Of a DNA stretch of 64,000 bases, positions 34,802-43,991 are shown piece after piece. The notes under the pieces are model-generated. The model was not told the DNA's origin. It was given only the letters and a program-made list of their open reading frames with translations, and searched no databases. Positions within the stretch are counted from its first letter, which is position 1; each line of letters opens with the position of its first letter. Position numbers and translations under genes: made by a program. Source of the stretch: Sphingobacteriales bacterium 16-39-50 (lineage in GTDB: Bacteria; Bacteroidota; Bacteroidia; Sphingobacteriales; Sphingobacteriaceae); contig NCHA01000005.1 in assembly GCA_002257025.1 (NCBI GenBank), positions 124,001-188,000 of the forward strand, in the 5' to 3' direction.

Positions 34802-36046
34802 CTAAGATACCCTAATGGTTAAAAGGGTAATATCATCTGAATTCATCTTTGCATTATTAAGACTTTGAATACTCCTTAAAATGTTTTCATTTAGAGTATC
34901 AACCTCAAGATGACAGCTTTCCAGCAAATGTGAAACCAGCTCCTGATCAGAAATGTACACTTCCTCATTCGGACTTTCAACCAGGCCGTCAGTATAATTG
35001 AAAACTATACTTCCTGAAGCCAGGATTTCTTTGCCCAGATTTATTACCGGAAGGGTATCAAAAGCACCGATGATTGTGGTGCCCTCTTTTAAAAATTTAA
35101 CCTTCCCATCCATTATCAGAACCGAAGGGTTATGCCCCGCATTGACATACTGCAGTTCCCTTGTTTGCTCATTATAAAGCCCAAGAAATAAGGTCACGAA
35201 GCGTTCCCCGTTAGTATTTGAGTAAACGATCTCATTTAAACGCTCTGTCAGTTTAACAAGATTCCTCTCTACTGAGGCCCAGGCTCTTAAACTCGCCTGT
35301 AAATTTGCCATCAATAAAGCGGCAGAAACACCCTTTCCTGAGGCATCTGCGATACACCAGAGATACTCATGAGTACCTAACTTAATAAAGTCAAAATAAT
35401 CGCCACCAATATTCTCATTTGGAAGATAGGTTGCTCCAACCTCTACAGCACCCGTTTTAGGTAATCGTCTGGGTATAAGCATCCCCTGAACCTCTACAGC
35501 CAGTTCCATATCCCGCTGTAAGCGTTCCCTGCCGACCCGTTCTTTCAGGAGCTTCTTGTTTTCAAGGGCTACAACGATTACATTGATCAGAGTCTGAATG
35601 AAATTGAGATCACTACTCAGCAGATTCTGGCTGGTATCAAAACCGCCAATCAAAACAAAAGCCAGAAGCTCCTGATTGTGAAAAACCGGAACAAAATATT
35701 CGTATTTATTTAACAAAGGATCATTCTGAGATTTCAAAGAAGTAATATTTCTGAAATCAATCAGAGCCTGGCAGGTTTGCTGCAATGTTTTTGCATTTTC
35801 AAATTCACCTCCGAATCGTGTAGCGCAGTAAAAATGTTCCCCTTCCTTGATCAAAAGACGAATCTCCCCAATCTTTAAGTGGACATTCAGAATTACCTCG
35901 AGCATCTCGAACAAAACCGAGGAGGGACTATTTATATTAATAGCCTGAGTAATTTCAAGCAAAGAGTTTAATTCAGCCTGACGTTTCAGCAAGAGTTGAA
36001 TTAACTCACTTTCATCATTTATTACTGATATTGGTTTTCTTTGCAA
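34802..36046 (-). CDS. GAF-PP2C (SpoIIE/RsbU-type) serine phosphatase
   Basis: A 414-residue regulatory phosphatase. Residues about 20-170 form a GAF-like sensor domain, a short coiled linker (LLKERVGRERLQRDMELAVEVQ) follows, and residues 195-414 are a SpoIIE-type PP2C domain with metal-site motifs ENIGGDYFDF, IADASGKGVSAALLMA, YVNAGHNPS and FNYTDGLVESPN, ending with SDDITLLTIRV. Such proteins dephosphorylate anti-sigma-factor antagonists in partner-switching pathways. No partner kinase or antagonist gene is adjacent. No membrane segment is present, so it is cytosolic. Confidence 0.9.
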   Translation of the reverse strand: MQRKPISVINDESELIQLLLKRQAELNSLLEITQAININSPSSVLFEMLEVILNVHLKIGEIRLLIKEGEHFYCATRFGGEFENAKTLQQTCQALIDFRNITSLKSQNDPLLNKYEYFVPVFHNQELLAFVLIGGFDTSQNLLSSDLNFIQTLINVIVVALENKKLLKERVGRERLQRDMELAVEVQGMLIPRRLPKTGAVEVGATYLPNENIGGDYFDFIKLGTHEYLWCIADASGKGVSAALLMANLQASLRAWASVERNLVKLTERLNEIVYSNTNGERFVTLFLGLYNEQTRELQYVNAGHNPSVLIMDGKVKFLKEGTTIIGAFDTLPVINLGKEILASGSIVFNYTDGLVESPNEEVYISDQELVSHLLESCHLEVDTLNENILRSIQSLNNAKMNSDDITLLTIRVS

Positions 36047-36180
36047 GACTATAAATTGAGGACTGCGACGCTTAAAATTAAGGAATTAATCCAAACTTGC
36101 AATCAGAAATAGGGTTTTGTGGCTTTTTGACATAGATCTTTTAACACCCCCTGTACTTTGTTATCTTCATAATTTTCTCG

Positions 36181-36218
36181 CATCTCACATCTCATATCTC
36201 ATATCTCATATCTCATAT
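36181..36218. repeat. Tandem ATCTCATAT-type repeat abutting a glycosyltransferase stop codon
   Basis: Four or more near-identical copies of ATCTCAT(A/C)T in tandem end directly at the TAG stop of the glycosyltransferase gene, read on the minus strand. The unit is the same as in the metH leader inverted repeat at 18776-18877. Confidence 0.7.
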
Positions 36219-37352
36219 CTAACGTACCATCCTCCCCTTCCAATCGTATTTGCCTGAGTTTCCGGCAATCCCTATATACATAATATAAAACATGTGGAGC
36301 ACAGTAAGTATTGGAACATACCACAGTAGTCTACTTCTTTTGGCAAAACTGCATAGCGGAATCAGTAATGACATTTCTGCCAAAGCCTTTATACTTATGC
36401 ACACTAAACCCAAATACCAGAAATAAGGATTGAAAAAGCCTAGAATTGAACTCAGAAAAATCATGAAATTAAAAATCCAAACTGATACCCCAATCACCAC
36501 AATTGCCTTGTTTTTATATTTGGTACTTTTTGATGCCCAGCGTTTTCTTTGCTGGATAAATTCTTTGAGGTTTGATTTTGCGTGGGTATAAACTATCGAA
36601 TCACGGGATTTACAAAAACCAATACCATCAGGATAAACCGATGCAACTTTATGAAGAAACAGTTCATCATCACCTGAGGCTAGTTCATCAATACCCTGAA
36701 ATCCTTTAAGCTCATAAAACACTTCTCTCTGATAAGCGAGGTTAGCTCCACTACAGGTTGAGGGCATTTTGTTGCCTATCCCGGCAGCTCCCAGACCCGA
36801 AAGAAATAGGAAATCCAGAGTTTGCATTTCTTCAAAATAGCTTTTTTCTTCAAAATAGATTACCGGTGAGGAGATCATCTTATAATCACCGGATTCATAA
36901 AATCCAATAATAGTTTTAAGCCATGCCGGTGACATTCTGCAATCAGCATCCGTCGTAATGATGAGTTCTGAATCAGAGAGCTTAATTGCCTCGGTTATTG
37001 CCTTCTTTTTATATGAATTTAATGGCTTGTCTTCATTTAAAACAATCAGCTTTACACCTCTGTCTGCAAAAGAAAGAACGATTTCAGAAGTCTGGTCACT
37101 AGAGTGATCATCAACCACAATCAATTCCACCAGATCAGCAGGATAATCCTGAGCCAAAATATCTTTAATCGTATTGAAAATTTTATCTTCCTCATTTCTG
37201 GCAGCGATCAGAATACTGACTGTAGTTTTAAAACGGTCCCCCTTCAGATCAAAAGCTTTCACAGCACCCCATCCTCTTCTCAGAAACAAAATTAATCCCA
37301 AATAGGCCAGAGCCAGGGCAAGTGAAATGATACTAATTACGAGGACTACCAA
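36219..37352 (-). CDS. Family 2 glycosyltransferase, membrane-bound
   Basis: A 377-residue inverting glycosyltransferase. One N-terminal membrane segment (SIISLALALAYLGLILFL) precedes a GT-A domain with VSILIAARNEEDKI, VVDDHSSDQT and TTDADCRMSPAWL (the metal-binding DxD), and ends with IQQRKRWASKSTKYK, a QxxRW acceptor motif. Two or three membrane segments close the protein. The layout resembles processive or lipid-linked GT2 enzymes. It overlaps the flippase-like gene upstream by 20 bases, so the two probably build or move one glycolipid; the product is unknown. Confidence 0.88.
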   Translation of the reverse strand: MVVLVISIISLALALAYLGLILFLRRGWGAVKAFDLKGDRFKTTVSILIAARNEEDKIFNTIKDILAQDYPADLVELIVVDDHSSDQTSEIVLSFADRGVKLIVLNEDKPLNSYKKKAITEAIKLSDSELIITTDADCRMSPAWLKTIIGFYESGDYKMISSPVIYFEEKSYFEEMQTLDFLFLSGLGAAGIGNKMPSTCSGANLAYQREVFYELKGFQGIDELASGDDELFLHKVASVYPDGIGFCKSRDSIVYTHAKSNLKEFIQQRKRWASKSTKYKNKAIVVIGVSVWIFNFMIFLSSILGFFNPYFWYLGLVCISIKALAEMSLLIPLCSFAKRSRLLWYVPILTVLHMFYIMYIGIAGNSGKYDWKGRMVR

Positions 37353-38307
37353 AGAAATTGAGTTTTAAAACGAAAACGGACCCTAAAATAGCCGGAATAA
37401 TTAAATTAATCAGCCATATACTTGCAACTGCTGCCATTACTGCAATTTCCTGATCGGTTACAAAGGAAAAAAAATAGGCTGCAGTAGTGGCTCTGATACC
37501 CAAATCAAACAAATCAAGCGAAGGTATAGAAGATTGTACAAAAAAAATAACAAACATCATCAGAACAATATCCAAAGGGTATATTTCTGGAATCAGTAAA
37601 CGAAAAACCAAGAAATATTGTGTGCTAAAGACAAGGATACGTGAAAAGCAATAGATTAAAACCTTCAGCAGTTCTTTGAACTTGAATTTAGAAAAAATAA
37701 TAAGAAAGCGCCTGTATCGCTTCAAGAATTGTATCCGCGATAAGAGGCCGTTTATCCAATGTATATTAAAAAAGAAGAGCAAAAGATACCCACTAAAAAC
37801 CAGAGCAAAAATGAATATACTAAGATGCAGGAAGGGGTTTAAATCCATAAACCGGAATAAAAACCAACTGAGTGCCAAAAGGCCAAGCACATTTGTAAGA
37901 ACCATTTGACCTATAGTCCCAACTGTCATAATAACCGCCCCCTTGATCCGCCTATTTGGAGAAAGGAAAAATACCCTACCTCCGAATTCTCCGATCCGGT
38001 TTGGAGTAAAAACTGCCCATGTCAATCCACAAAAAACTGATTCAACAGCCTTCCATTTAGTTATTACTTCGATTTTTTGAACAAGGAATTTCCATTTAAG
38101 AGCCTCCAGAAACCAATTCAGGAACATCAGTAAAAAGAGGGATGAAATGACCAAAACTACACTTTCAGGATCAAGTGAATTTAGCAGCTCCTTAAAATCC
38201 TTAATATTGCTGTTATCATTAAGCTTATTATAAATGTACAGGGATGCCAGACCTAAAATGGTGACCTTAATGCAAATGCTCAGAATTTTTTTGGTACTGC
38301 TGTTCAA
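37333..38307 (-). CDS. Flippase-like membrane protein (LPG synthase TM-domain family)
   Basis: A 324-residue protein with about eight hydrophobic segments, matching the integral membrane domain shared with lysylphosphatidylglycerol synthase (former UPF0104). Family text includes NWFLEALKWKFLV, FCGLTWAVFTPNRIGEFGGRVFF and SIPSLDLFDLGIRATTAAYFF. Stand-alone members are often beside glycosyltransferases and are thought to move lipid-linked products. The soluble aminoacyl-transferase domain is absent. Its 3' end overlaps the GT2 gene, which supports a common pathway. Confidence 0.85.
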   Translation of the reverse strand: MNSSTKKILSICIKVTILGLASLYIYNKLNDNSNIKDFKELLNSLDPESVVLVISSLFLLMFLNWFLEALKWKFLVQKIEVITKWKAVESVFCGLTWAVFTPNRIGEFGGRVFFLSPNRRIKGAVIMTVGTIGQMVLTNVLGLLALSWFLFRFMDLNPFLHLSIFIFALVFSGYLLLFFFNIHWINGLLSRIQFLKRYRRFLIIFSKFKFKELLKVLIYCFSRILVFSTQYFLVFRLLIPEIYPLDIVLMMFVIFFVQSSIPSLDLFDLGIRATTAAYFFSFVTDQEIAVMAAVASIWLINLIIPAILGSVFVLKLNFFGSPRN

Positions 38308-38406
38308 AGTATTTTATTTATGCAATGTTAAGCAAAAGCTTCTTTGAATTTAAAATTTGAAATTCTATTACCCTAAAAACATTATAAAGCAGGTAATTTC
38401 TTAATA

Positions 38407-38982
38407 TTGTCATGCATGATAAAAGAAAAATCAACTGAACGAATAATCCTTGGAATTGACCCCGGAACCAGTGTTATGGGGTATGGAATAGTCAAGGAGG
38501 TAAAAAGTTCTGTTGATTTGATCTGCATGGGTGTAGTAAAACTCCAGCACCTTGACGATCATCCTCTGAAACTTAAACATATTTTTGAAAAAACCGTTTT
38601 GCTGATTGATCAATATAAACCCGATTGCCTCGCCATAGAAGCCCCTTTCTACGGTAAAAACATCCAGGTTATGCTAAAACTGGGCCGGGCACAAGGCGTG
38701 GCCATGGCTGCAGCATTATCACGTAGTCTTCCTATTTTCGAATATTCACCCAGAAAGATTAAACAGTCAATTACCGGTAACGGTAATTCTTCTAAAGAAC
38801 AGGTGGCGGCTATGCTAAAAACACTCTTAAAATTCACCGAAACTCCTGAATTCCTTGACGCTACTGATGGTTTGGCTGTTGCAGTTTGTCATTCATTTCA
38901 GAAAATAAGCAGCACCGGAAGCAAAAAAAACTATTCTGGCTGGGATGCTTTCGCTAAGGATAATCAGAAGCGGATTAAATAA
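38407..38982 (+). CDS. ruvC: Holliday junction endonuclease RuvC
   Basis: A 191-residue resolvase that cuts Holliday junctions in recombination repair. The acidic catalytic residues are visible: D18 in [10 protein letters not shown]78 in [12 protein letters not shown], and D151/D154 in [26 protein letters not shown] is the usual DNA-contacting segment. Two starts are possible (38407 or an in-frame ATG three codons later). It is divergent from the flippase gene across a 99-base gap and converges with the HIT gene, 6 bases apart. Confidence 0.95.
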   Translation: MSCMIKEKSTERIILGIDPGTSVMGYGIVKEVKSSVDLICMGVVKLQHLDDHPLKLKHIFEKTVLLIDQYKPDCLAIEAPFYGKNIQVMLKLGRAQGVAMAAALSRSLPIFEYSPRKIKQSITGNGNSSKEQVAAMLKTLLKFTETPEFLDATDGLAVAVCHSFQKISSTGSKKNYSGWDAFAKDNQKRIK

Positions 38983-38988
38983 GGGGAA

Positions 38989-39381
38989 TTACAGCTGTTC
39001 CTTAATTTTTTCTGCTATTGCCTCCAGTTTTTCATCAGTAAAGCTCAGTTTAGGGCGACTAAAATTCATGTCATCCATACTGTTGATTGGGATAAGATGA
39101 ATATGTGCATGAGGCACTTCCAGGCCAATGACAGAAACACCAATGCGCTTACAAGGTATGGCCTTTTTTAAACCCGCTGCCACAATCTGAGCAAACATCA
39201 TCAGGCCTACATAAGTTTCACTATCCAGGTCAAATATATAATCAACCTCCTTCTTAGGAATAACCAGTACATGGCCTTCTGTTAGCGGATTTACATCCAG
39301 AAAAGCAAGATATTCCAATGTCTCAGCGACCTTATATGAAGGAATATCGCCGGCTACTATTTTTGAGAAGATTGATTCCAT
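38989..39381 (-). CDS. HIT-family nucleotide hydrolase/transferase
   Basis: A 130-residue histidine-triad protein. The catalytic triad HAHIHLIPI puts histidines at 91, 93 and 95, and SIFSKIVAGDIPSYKVAE with FLDVNPLTEGHVLVIPKK are typical of the HINT/HIT branch. Such enzymes act on nucleoside 5'-phosphoramidates or dinucleotides; the physiological substrate is rarely known. It lies 31 bases downstream of greA on the same strand, a common pairing in Bacteroidota. Confidence 0.92.
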   Translation of the reverse strand: MESIFSKIVAGDIPSYKVAETLEYLAFLDVNPLTEGHVLVIPKKEVDYIFDLDSETYVGLMMFAQIVAAGLKKAIPCKRIGVSVIGLEVPHAHIHLIPINSMDDMNFSRPKLSFTDEKLEAIAEKIKEQL

Positions 39382-39412
39382 TTGATTTGATTTATACTCT
39401 GATCAGATATAA

Positions 39413-39886
39413 TTATCTGCTGATTTCTATGATTTCGAACTCAATTTTACCCGCCGGAACAGCTATCTCAGCTTTGTCGCCTACAGATTTACCCAACAAA
39501 CCCTGGGCTATAGGCGATTTTACGGATATTTTACCTGTTTTCAGATCGGCCTCTGATTCAGAAACAAGCTGATAAGTCATGGTTGCCCCATTATTGGTAT
39601 TTTTAATCTTTACAATAGACAATGCAAGGACCTTAGATGAGTCTAGTTTCGATTCATCGATCAAACGGGCATTAGCCAACACATTCGTCAGCTTTGAAAT
39701 TTTAGATTCATGATGGCCCTGCGCTTCTTTAGCAGCATCATATTCTGCATTCTCCGACAAATCGCCCTTATCTCTGGCTTCAGCAATTGCTTTTGAAATT
39801 TGTGAACGACCTTCAGTTTTTAATAAATGAAGCTCTTCTTTAAGTTTTTCTAATCCTTCCCGGGTATAATAAGTTACTTCCGTCAT
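39413..39886 (-). CDS. greA: Transcription elongation factor GreA
   Basis: A 157-residue protein that rescues backtracked RNA polymerase by stimulating transcript cleavage. I take the start MTEVTYYTREG; the longer form adds only MRD. The N-terminal coiled coil carries EARDKGDLSENAEYDAAKEAQG, whose acidic tip is the catalytic part, and the C-terminal FKBP-like domain ends with ISVKSPIAQGLLGKSVGDKAEI. It is complete. The HIT gene follows downstream. Confidence 0.95.
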   Translation of the reverse strand: MTEVTYYTREGLEKLKEELHLLKTEGRSQISKAIAEARDKGDLSENAEYDAAKEAQGHHESKISKLTNVLANARLIDESKLDSSKVLALSIVKIKNTNNGATMTYQLVSESEADLKTGKISVKSPIAQGLLGKSVGDKAEIAVPAGKIEFEIIEISR

Positions 39887-39922
39887 ATCTCGCACATTTT
39901 ATGATAAACTCTTAAAAACAAA

Positions 39923-39956
39923 CAAGACTATGTCGGCATAAGCCAATATAGTCTTG
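39923..39956 (-). terminator. Terminator after the 2-hydroxyacid dehydrogenase gene
   Basis: CAAGACTAT at 39923-39931 pairs with ATAGTCTTG at 39948-39956, with an inner GGC/GCC pairing in the loop. On the minus strand it is followed by TTTGTTTTT. It ends the rsmA-dehydrogenase unit before greA. Confidence 0.75.
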
Positions 39957-40062
39957 CTCGTATTAATACGAAGATAATATTTTTGATTTTAGATTTCCAA
40001 ATTTCTATGATGAAATGAAGGCAGAAGAATAATGGATAAGCTATAAGCACTTCATTATCAAA

Positions 40063-40992
40063 CTACAAAATAATTTGTTTTAGTTTTTGGGCAAGTACTT
40101 CAGAAATCTTTCTGTAAGATTCGTGGGTCCAGCCAGCCACATGAGGACTTAAAATTACGTTCGGACAATCTTTCAATTCATTAAACCATTCCTGCTCCCC
40201 TAAAACTGGAAATTTTTCAACTTCAAGTACATCCAATCCGGCAGCACTAATCTTACCATTACGGATCCCATTCAAAACAGCCCTTGTATTAACCACCTCA
40301 CCTCTTGAAGCATTTAGAAAAATGATTGGTTTCCTGAAATGAAAAAGATATTCATCATTAAGGAGCTGCTTCGTTTCGAAGGTCAAAGGAATATGAAAAC
40401 TTAAAATATCTGCCTGTTTAACTACCTGTTCCATACTTACCTCTTCTGCATACTGGTCTGAAAAACCGGTTTTGTACTTATCATAAGCAAGTACCTTTAC
40501 TTCAAAACCTGAAAGTTTGCGGGCAAGCATTTGTCCGGTATTTCCATATCCTATGATTGCAAGAGTTCTTCCTTTCAGTTCCCACCCTCTGTTACCTTCC
40601 CTATCCCAAATACCATTTCGCACTTCGATATCCGCTTTTCTAAGATTAGAGAGCAGCGAAAGCAACATGCCAATAACATGTTCTGCCACCGCATCCCGGT
40701 TTCCCTCTGGTGCATTGATGCAGAATATTTCTTTTGATCTGGCATACTCCTCGTCTACATTATCCATTCCTGCACCAGCCCGGGCGATAAATTTCAGGTT
40801 AGGGCCTGCATCAATAAGTTCCTTGTCAATCTGGAACTTTGTGCGAATCGCTATTCCTGCATAGTTTTTCAGTTTCTCCAGAGTTTCACTTCTACTGATT
40901 AATGGAAGATCATCACAAATATATCCCAGCTTTTCTGCCTCAATTTTAAAAGCAGGATGCAAATGGTCGGCAATCAGGATTCTTTTATTCAT
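40063..40992 (-). CDS. D-2-hydroxyacid dehydrogenase (phosphoglycerate-dehydrogenase-like)
   Basis: A 309-residue NAD-dependent dehydrogenase. The Rossmann motif is IIGYGNTGQMLARKL, the substrate-side R and E lie in FLNASRGEVVNT and GLDVLEVE, and the catalytic His is in VILSPHVAGWT. IARAGAGMDNVDEEYA is also typical. There is no C-terminal ACT domain, so feedback by serine is not expected. It could be the first enzyme of serine synthesis or act on another hydroxyacid; no serC or serB is adjacent. Its start overlaps the end of rsmA by 4 bases. Confidence 0.88.
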   Translation of the reverse strand: MNKRILIADHLHPAFKIEAEKLGYICDDLPLISRSETLEKLKNYAGIAIRTKFQIDKELIDAGPNLKFIARAGAGMDNVDEEYARSKEIFCINAPEGNRDAVAEHVIGMLLSLLSNLRKADIEVRNGIWDREGNRGWELKGRTLAIIGYGNTGQMLARKLSGFEVKVLAYDKYKTGFSDQYAEEVSMEQVVKQADILSFHIPLTFETKQLLNDEYLFHFRKPIIFLNASRGEVVNTRAVLNGIRNGKISAAGLDVLEVEKFPVLGEQEWFNELKDCPNVILSPHVAGWTHESYRKISEVLAQKLKQIIL

Positions 40993-41780
40993 ACTGCATT
41001 TATTCTCGACGTATTGATCAGGTTTGTCATTTTAACAAAATCATCAACGCTCAGTCTCTCAGCTCGAAGGTCGAACATTGGATCATCCGTCATGCTTTCC
41101 TTGCTTACAAGTGATGACAATGCGTTTCTAAGTGTTTTGCGGCGCTGATTAAACCCGGCTTTTACAACCTGCCAGAACAACTTTTCATCACAATTCAGCT
41201 TTTCAATATCATTTCGGGTTAGGCGTATGACTGCTGAGGTAACTTTAGGCGGAGGGTTAAATACTCCGGGCTTAACAGAAAAGAGGTATTCGACCTTATA
41301 AAATGCTTGCAAAAAAACACTTAAAATACCATACTCTTTGCTTCCTGGTTTCTCTGCACAACGCTGAGCCACCTCCTTCTGAAACATTCCAACCAGTTCA
41401 ACTACCTGATTTCGGTTATCGAGTACTTTGAAGAGTATTTGTGATGAAATATTATATGGAAAATTACCTATTATCCCGAATTTCCCAGGAAATACAGCCG
41501 CAAAATCAAGCTCCAGAAAATCCCCGTTAATCAGTCTTGCACCCAGATCGGGATACTTCTTTTTCAGAAATTCATAAGATTCAGTATCTATATCGATCAG
41601 ATAAGTTTCAAGATCCTTTTTGCCAAGCAGAAAGTCGGAAAGTATTCCCATCCCCGGGCCAACCTCCAAAACCTGATTATATTGAGAACTAGCCTGAAGG
41701 CTATTAACAATCTTCTCTGCGATGTTTTTATCGGTTAAAAAGTGTTGTCCGAGATGCTTCTTTGCCTTTACTAAACTCAT
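40989..41780 (-). CDS. rsmA: 16S rRNA (A1518/A1519) dimethyltransferase
   Basis: A 263-residue methyltransferase (KsgA) that dimethylates two adjacent adenines in helix 45 of 16S rRNA during 30S assembly. The N-terminal KKHLGQHFLTDKNIAEKI, SAM-binding EVGPGMGIL (39-47) and catalytic NFPY (106-109) are all present, as is NPPPKVTSAVIRL. It is complete. It heads a two-gene minus-strand unit with the dehydrogenase and is divergent from pdxA across a repeat-filled spacer. Confidence 0.96.
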   Translation of the reverse strand: MSLVKAKKHLGQHFLTDKNIAEKIVNSLQASSQYNQVLEVGPGMGILSDFLLGKKDLETYLIDIDTESYEFLKKKYPDLGARLINGDFLELDFAAVFPGKFGIIGNFPYNISSQILFKVLDNRNQVVELVGMFQKEVAQRCAEKPGSKEYGILSVFLQAFYKVEYLFSVKPGVFNPPPKVTSAVIRLTRNDIEKLNCDEKLFWQVVKAGFNQRRKTLRNALSSLVSKESMTDDPMFDLRAERLSVDDFVKMTNLINTSRINAV

Positions 41781-41815
41781 ATCCGCTGCATTTGGCGCAA
41801 ATTACGGAAAAAAGA

Positions 41816-41990
41816 GGTTAGAGAAATGAGCAAATTGAGGGAATGAGCAAATTAGCAAATGAATTTGTCGATGAGTTGATTTGTCTATTTGTCAATTGAG
41901 AATTAGTAAATGAGCAAATTTGGAAATTAGCAAATGGGCGAATGCTCAGTTATCAACTGTCAATTGTCAACTATCAATTACTTTCAACTT
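41816..41990. repeat. Word-repeat spacer between rsmA and pdxA
   Basis: About 170 bases built of recurring words: ATGAGCAAATT and TTAGCAAATG in several copies up to about 41940, then TCAACTGTCAATTGTCAACTA type copies to about 41982. No open frame of note. These words also appear, in part, at 18510-18590. Confidence 0.7.
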
Positions 41991-42054
41991 AATTGCAGTT
42001 TGGGATTAAAGTCTTTATTTTGCATTAATTATTTTAATAAACGGGCAAGCAGGA

Positions 42055-43110
42055 ATGAGTGATAAAATTAAAGTTGGAATTTCTATAGGAGATGTAAACG
42101 GTATCGGTCTTGAAGTAATCATTAAAACTCTGATGGACAGCAAAATCATGGATTATTGCACTCCCATTGTATACGGTCATACAAAAGTCGCATCCTTCCA
42201 TCGTAAAACAATGGACCTAAACGAGTTCAATTTCAATGTAATCAACAGTCCGGAAGAAGCGCATAACAAACGCGCAAATATGATTAACTGCTGGGAAGAG
42301 GATGTACGTATCGAATTGGGCACAAGTACTCCTACAGGAGGGAAATATGCATTTATATCACTTGAAAGAGCATTAGATGATCTCATAGCGGGCAAAACAG
42401 ATGCCCTGGTTACCGCGCCAATCAATAAGCATAACATTCAAAGTGATGATTTTCAGTTTGCGGGTCATACAGAATATATTCAGGCAAAAACTAATGCTGA
42501 AGACTCCCTGATGTTTCTGGTGAGTGAAGATATCCGCGTGGGAGTAGTTACAGGACATATTCCGGTAAATGAAGTGCCTGAAAAGATCAGTAAAGAAAAA
42601 ATCTTATCAAAGCTGACATTGATGAATCAAAGCCTGAAGAAGGATTTCTGGATTCAAAAACCAAAAATTGCTGTTTTAGGATTGAATCCTCATGCGGGAG
42701 ATATGGGCCTTATTGGGAAAGAAGAGTTGGAGATTATTATTCCGGCCATTGCCGAAGCCAATGCCCAGGGAATCTTTGCTTTTGGCCCTTATGCAGCAGA
42801 CGGTTTCTTTGCAGCACATACCTATACCCAGTTTGATGCTGTACTGGCAATGTACCATGATCAGGGCTTAATCCCTTTCAAACAGATTGCATTTCATAGT
42901 GGGGTGAATTTCACTGCAGGTCTGCCTGTTGTCAGAACTTCTCCCGACCATGGTACAGGTTATGATATTGCCGGAAAAAATCAGGCATCAGCAAGTTCGT
43001 TCAGGGAAGCACTATTCACTGCAATCAAAATTGTTAAGTGCAGAAGAGAAAGTTCTGAACTCAGCTCAAACCCATTGAAACTGAGTAAATTTTCAAAAGA
43101 CAGGGATTAA
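42055..43110 (+). CDS. pdxA: 4-hydroxythreonine-4-phosphate dehydrogenase
   Basis: A 351-residue enzyme of the DXP-dependent pyridoxal-phosphate pathway, oxidising 4-phosphohydroxy-L-threonine. Family segments: KVGISIGDVNGIGLEVIIK, DALVTAPINKHNI, FAGHTEYI with the metal-binding His, VLGLNPHAGDMGLIG and AVLAMYHDQGLIPFKQ, then TSPDHGTGYDIAGK. It is complete; the last 20 residues are a polar tail. PLP made here serves, among others, ThrC. A TTTG and a near-consensus -7 element lie upstream at about 42000-42030. Confidence 0.94.
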   Translation: MSDKIKVGISIGDVNGIGLEVIIKTLMDSKIMDYCTPIVYGHTKVASFHRKTMDLNEFNFNVINSPEEAHNKRANMINCWEEDVRIELGTSTPTGGKYAFISLERALDDLIAGKTDALVTAPINKHNIQSDDFQFAGHTEYIQAKTNAEDSLMFLVSEDIRVGVVTGHIPVNEVPEKISKEKILSKLTLMNQSLKKDFWIQKPKIAVLGLNPHAGDMGLIGKEELEIIIPAIAEANAQGIFAFGPYAADGFFAAHTYTQFDAVLAMYHDQGLIPFKQIAFHSGVNFTAGLPVVRTSPDHGTGYDIAGKNQASASSFREALFTAIKIVKCRRESSELSSNPLKLSKFSKDRD

Positions 43111-43175
43111 ATGGTCTTCTAACGGATAAAACCAAAGCTTTCAGCTGACCTTATCATCTCATTTTTAAAAAACTG

Positions 43176-43205
43176 TTAGCAACTAAATAAATTTTCCTAA
43201 ATTTG
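43176..43205 (+). promoter_or_regulatory. Bacteroidota-type promoter of the fatty-acid cluster
   Basis: TAAATTTG at 43198-43205 matches the -7 consensus TAnnTTTG. TTAG at 43176-43179 sits where the -33 TTTG element is expected (18-base gap). The first gene begins about 20 bases downstream. Confidence 0.5.
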
Positions 43206-43224
43206 CAGGCTCAATTGGCGTGCT

Positions 43225-43764
43225 TTGAAATCATTACAGCAATATAGCATTCCGTTTACCGGATTAAAACTTGGAGTTCACGATTTTGAATTCGAAGTAG
43301 ATGATGCTTTTTTTAATGAGTTTGAATACTCGCTGGTTAAGAGTGGAAAGCTGAAAGTTGAACTTGAACTGGATAAGCAGGAAACAATGATGATCCTGCA
43401 TTTTCATATTTCAGGTGAAATGAAACTGGGATGTGATGTTTGCCTTGCCGATTATCCTTATTCTGTAGAAATTAAGGAAAGGCAGATTGTCAAATTGAAT
43501 GGGAACGAAGATCTTGAGGATGATACCGAAGAGATCATTGTGCTTAAGAGAAGTGAAACTGAGATCAATGTAGCGACACTGATCTATGAATTTATCAATC
43601 TTGCAGTACCATATATCAGTCGTTGTGCTGATGAAGGAAATACTGAATGGTGCGATAGTGAAATGATTGCCAAGCTGCAGCAACTGGCTCCGGGGCCAAA
43701 AGAAGTGGAAGAAGAAGAAATTGCCGACCCAAGGTGGGAAGCATTAAAGAAAATAAAAAAGTAA
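43225..43764 (+). CDS. YceD-family (DUF177) protein
   Basis: A 179-residue DUF177/YceD protein. The start is a TTG giving MKSLQQYSIPFTGLKLG, which agrees with relatives; no ATG fits. It has the paired cysteine text LGCDVCLADYPYSVEI and the acidic stretch EDLEDDTEEIIVL, with NLAVPYISRC further on. YceD is nearly always encoded immediately before rpmF. In plants and E. coli, relatives influence 23S rRNA processing. It heads the operon yceD-rpmF-plsX-fabH. Confidence 0.88.
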   Translation: MKSLQQYSIPFTGLKLGVHDFEFEVDDAFFNEFEYSLVKSGKLKVELELDKQETMMILHFHISGEMKLGCDVCLADYPYSVEIKERQIVKLNGNEDLEDDTEEIIVLKRSETEINVATLIYEFINLAVPYISRCADEGNTEWCDSEMIAKLQQLAPGPKEVEEEEIADPRWEALKKIKK

Positions 43765-43785
43765 TAAATTAATACATAGGAACAA

Positions 43786-43977
43786 ATGGCACATCCAAAA
43801 CGGAAAATATCCAAATCAAGAAGAGATAAAAGAAGAACTCACTATAAAGCAGTTGCTCCGGGTTTAACTACCTGTCAGACTACTGGTGCAGTACATTTAC
43901 CTCACCGTGCGTATACAGTTGACGGAAACTTGTATTACAACGGAAAGATGGTAATTGAAAATACCTCTATTGCCTAA
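43786..43977 (+). CDS. rpmF: 50S ribosomal protein L32
   Basis: A 63-residue ribosomal protein, very basic at the N-terminus ([22 protein letters not shown]) and followed by [15 protein letters not shown] and [11 protein letters not shown]. Only one of the zinc-binding cysteines of some L32 forms is seen, so this is a zinc-independent form. It is translated from the yceD-plsX transcript, 21 bases after yceD and 14 before plsX. Confidence 0.95.
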   Translation: MAHPKRKISKSRRDKRRTHYKAVAPGLTTCQTTGAVHLPHRAYTVDGNLYYNGKMVIENTSIA

Positions 43978-43991
43978 GTTACCATTCTGAT

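Noticed and set aside
36181..36218. Tandem ATCTCATAT copies as a CRISPR array
   Set aside because: Units are about 10 bases with no spacers; no cas gene in the window.
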